From positions 1-7,054 of the forward strand of contig JBJXFK010000027.1 in assembly GCA_046155505.1 (NCBI GenBank): a stretch of 7,054 bases of DNA, written 5' to 3'. A program made the position numbers and the translations under genes. The notes beneath the pieces are model-generated. The model did not search any database and was not told where the DNA came from. It saw nothing but the letters and a program-made list of their open reading frames with translations. The first letter of the stretch is position 1. The number at the start of each line of letters is the position of its first letter. Source of the DNA: JBJXFK01 sp046155505. GTDB taxonomy: Bacteria > Planctomycetota > Phycisphaerae > UBA1845 > Fen-1342. Positions 6,001 through 7,054 of this stretch are shown piece after piece.

Positions 6001-7054
6001 GATCAACCCGGTCGGCTCCGGCGATGCAGCGAGCAACTACAACTGCGTCGTGACGAATGCGTGCGGTGCCGCGACCAGCAACAACGCGACGTTGACGGTC
6101 AACACCGGGCCGGCCATCACCGGCAACCCGGCGAATGCGGCGGCGTGCATCGGCGCGTCGGCTGCGTTCACGGTTTCGGCAACGGGTTCGCCCGCGCCGA
6201 CCTTCCAGTGGCGACGCGGCACGACCAACCTCGCGAACGGCGGGAACATCAGCGGCGCGACCAGCGCGACGCTGACCATCAACCCCGTCGGCGCGGGCGA
6301 CACGGCGAGCGACTACAACTGCGTGGTGACCAACGCGTGCGGTGCCGCAACCAGCAACAATGCGCTGCTGACAGTCAACACCGAGCCGGCAATCACGGGC
6401 AACCCGGCAAATGCGGCGACGTGCATCGGCGCGTCGGCTGCGTTTACGGTTTCGGCGACGGGTTCGCCAGCGCCGACCTTCCAGTGGCGACGCGGCACGA
6501 CCAACCTCGTGAACGGTGGGAATATCAGCGGCGCGACATCGGCGACGCTGACGATCAACCCGGTTGGCGCGGGCGACGCGGCGAGCGACTACAACTGTGT
6601 GGTTACCAACGCCTGCGGCAGCGCGACGTCGAACAACGCGTCGCTCATGGCGAATGCCGGACCATCGATCAGCGGCCAGCCCGCGAACCAGTCGATTTGC
6701 GACAGCGGTTCGGCGGCATTCAGCGTGACCGCGAGCGGTGCGACCGCGTTCCAATGGCGGCGCGGCGCGACCAACCTCGTCGACGGCGGCAGCACTAGCG
6801 GTGCGACCACCGCGACGCTAACCATCAACCCGGCGGGCGCAGGCGATGCGGCGACGGATTACAACTGCGTCGTCTCGAACGCGTGCGGCAATAGCACGAG
6901 TGACAATGCAAGCCTGACCGTCGGCAGCGGCCCGTCGATCAGTGGGCAGCCGAGCAATCAATCGCTTTGCGGCGGCGGCTCGGCGTCGTTCTCGATCACC
7001 GCGAGCGGCGCGACGACGTTCCAGTGGCGACGCGGCACGACCAACCTCGTCGAT
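3062..7054 (+). CDS. Large secreted matrixin-like metalloprotease with PPC-like domain and Ig-like repeats (3' end outside window)
   Basis: One frame stays open for 1331 codons to the window edge. Residues 1-29 form a signal peptide (TRSLRSWLGH, then a hydrophobic core ending AIA). An N-terminal segment (about 30-105) precedes a catalytic domain beginning near ITLTWSF (112-118). The zinc site is HEHGHGIGLRH (252-262), the HExxHGxGxxH signature with H252, H256 and H262 as ligands and E253 as the catalytic base. KLMEP puts the Met-turn at M272. An acidic DEDENW (231-236) may bind calcium. At about 298 YEPDNTSATA opens a PPC-like beta-sandwich running to about 465, with FFSF and TYFVRVYE strands. 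From 466 on there are at least ten Ig-like repeats. It is predicted to act outside the cell, cutting protein while the repeats provide reach or adhesion. Substrate and C-terminal anchor are unknown. An in-frame ATG at 3032 would add ten residues. Confidence 0.95.
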   Translation, partial: MTRSLRSWLGHTLTGSALLAGAAALAIAQDGDTLHEHVHEAPLPIIEVTPSGTLPDTGEENYASRVIACFDQGTPAAVVQEVQGRVDALNRDLIGDRYDLGSRWSGTQGTPITLTWSFAPDGLSIPNGIGEGAGNNSLFATMDSAFGGNRALWISRFEDVFNRWSQITGINYQRITVGGNDWDDGASWGSSGAAGLRGDIRICAKFIDGGSNVLAYNYFPATGTGGNMQLDEDENWGSSTNFHRFLRNTISHEHGHGIGLRHVCPVQQTKLMEPFLTTSFDGPRHDDFRAGQRHYGDPYEPDNTSATAVSLGTLTFGTAVTPCAIPAPISGTSPASSSICSIDANGEADFFSFAVTGSATCNVTLTPVGLSYEDCPQDPNCTTASCASTTNSATQANVAVQLISTDGTTVIVDASAAAAGSAETISGASLPSAGTYFVRVYETDAPTQSQLYTLSITATSAGCTAPAITGQPSNQTVCSGVSTSLTATASGTSPTFQWRRGTTNIVNGGAISGATSATLTINPVAVSDAGTNYNCVVTNACGNATTNNATITVNSAPTISAQPPLRTVCAGSSTTFTVTATGTPAPTFQWRRGTTNLVNGGSISGATTATLTINPVATGDAGTNYNCVVTNTCGTVTSNNGTLTVNTAPAITAQPPNRTVCSGTSTTFTVTATGTPTPTFQWRRGTTNLVNGGNISGATTATLTINPVGAGDAATNYNCVVTNACSSATSNNGSLTVNTAAAVTGQPANTAACVGASAAFTVTASGSPAPTFQWRRGTTNLVNGGNIAGATSATLTINPVGAGDAATNYNCVVTNTCGSGTSNNATLTVNTAASVSGQPANTAACIGASAAFTVAAGGSPAPTFQWRRGATNLVNGGNISGATSATLTINPVGAGDAASNYNCVVTNACGNATSNNATLTVNTTASVSGQPSSASACSGGSAAFTVTASGSPAPTFQWRRGTTNLVNAGNISGATTATLTINPVGSGDAASNYNCVVTNACGAATSNNATLTVNTGPAITGNPANAAACIGASAAFTVSATGSPAPTFQWRRGTTNLANGGNISGATSATLTINPVGAGDTASDYNCVVTNACGAATSNNALLTVNTEPAITGNPANAATCIGASAAFTVSATGSPAPTFQWRRGTTNLVNGGNISGATSATLTINPVGAGDAASDYNCVVTNACGSATSNNASLMANAGPSISGQPANQSICDSGSAAFSVTASGATAFQWRRGATNLVDGGSTSGATTATLTINPAGAGDAATDYNCVVSNACGNSTSDNASLTVGSGPSISGQPSNQSLCGGGSASFSITASGATTFQWRRGTTNLVD
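4457..7054 (+). repeat. Tandem Ig-like domain repeats, period 276 then 270 bases (array continues off the edge)
   Basis: Units begin at 4457, 4730, 5006, 5282, 5558, 5834, 6110, 6386, 6662 and 6932; the last is cut by the window end. The FQWRR tryptophan motif recurs at 4547, 4823, 5099, 5375, 5651, 5927, 6203 and 6479 (always 276 bases apart), then at 6749 and 7019 (270 bases, two residues lost before FQW). The unit consensus is about 92 residues: QPxNxxxC, then GSPAPTFQWRRGTTNLVNGG, then ISGATSATLTINPV, then a DAxxNYNCVVTNACG F-strand motif. This is the bacterial Ig-like fold seen in many large surface proteins of Bacteroidota and Planctomycetota. Each complete unit has three cysteines. Units 7 and 8 share GNPANAA, units 9 and 10 share GPSISGQP and the shorter spacing, and units 4 and 5 share QPANTAAC, pointing to duplication of neighbours. 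Confidence 0.93.

Noticed and set aside
3470..6754. A 1094-codon open frame on the - strand, antisense to the protease gene
   Set aside because: Its translation is overwhelmingly arginine with monotonous repeats and no recognisable domain or signal. It arises from GC-rich codon bias and the 276-base repeat on the opposite strand, where the + frame carries clear protease, PPC-like and Ig-like motifs.
4657..6828. A ladder of similar 80-91 codon open frames on the - strand, one per Ig unit
   Set aside because: They recur every 276 bases only because the + strand repeat does. Each is the same antisense reading of an Ig unit, with no ribosome binding site or conserved independent start.
4457..7054. 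CRISPR-like or non-coding tandem repeat
   Set aside because: The period is 276 bases, there is no repeat-spacer pattern, and the reading frame is preserved through every unit with a clear Ig-like consensus.

Overview
The window looks like chromosomal DNA from a GC-rich planctomycete, plausibly of the Phycisphaerae type. This is inferred from protein style: a secreted beta-helix protein ending in a two-repeat dockerin-like Ca-binding module, and a secreted matrixin-type protease followed by a long array of three-cysteine Ig-like repeats. No phylogenetic marker gene is complete here, so the taxonomy is an inference.

Layout, left to right. Positions 1-110 hold the 3' end of a tRNA-like RNA on the + strand: a perfect T-arm and the 3' acceptor strand, preceded by two strong hairpins. 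tmRNA is the best-fitting candidate, but the fit is imperfect. Facing it on the - strand is a 532-residue secreted right-handed beta-helix protein with a C-terminal dockerin module (176-1774). Next on the - strand is a 189-residue secreted protein of unknown function (1958-2527) with a strong ribosome binding site and a terminator-like hairpin downstream (1859-1884). A 534-base divergent intergenic region (2528-3061) carries several dyads and presumably both promoters.

From 3062 to the right edge, one uninterrupted + strand reading frame of 1331 codons runs out of the window. It encodes a signal peptide, a matrixin-like zinc metalloprotease domain (HExxHGxGxxH plus a Met-turn), a PPC-like domain with an EPDN start, and at least ten Ig-like repeats of about 92 residues. 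The repeats have an exact 276-base period that changes to 270 bases in the last units.

All three protein genes encode predicted exported products. The common theme is cell-surface or extracellular work on polymers: a beta-helix protein likely to bind or cleave polysaccharide, and a large multidomain protease. There is no sign of a mobile element, CRISPR array or defence system. Long open frames antisense to the Ig array are by-products of composition and repetition, not genes. The least explained parts are the RNA at the left edge, the small secreted protein and the hairpin-rich divergent region.
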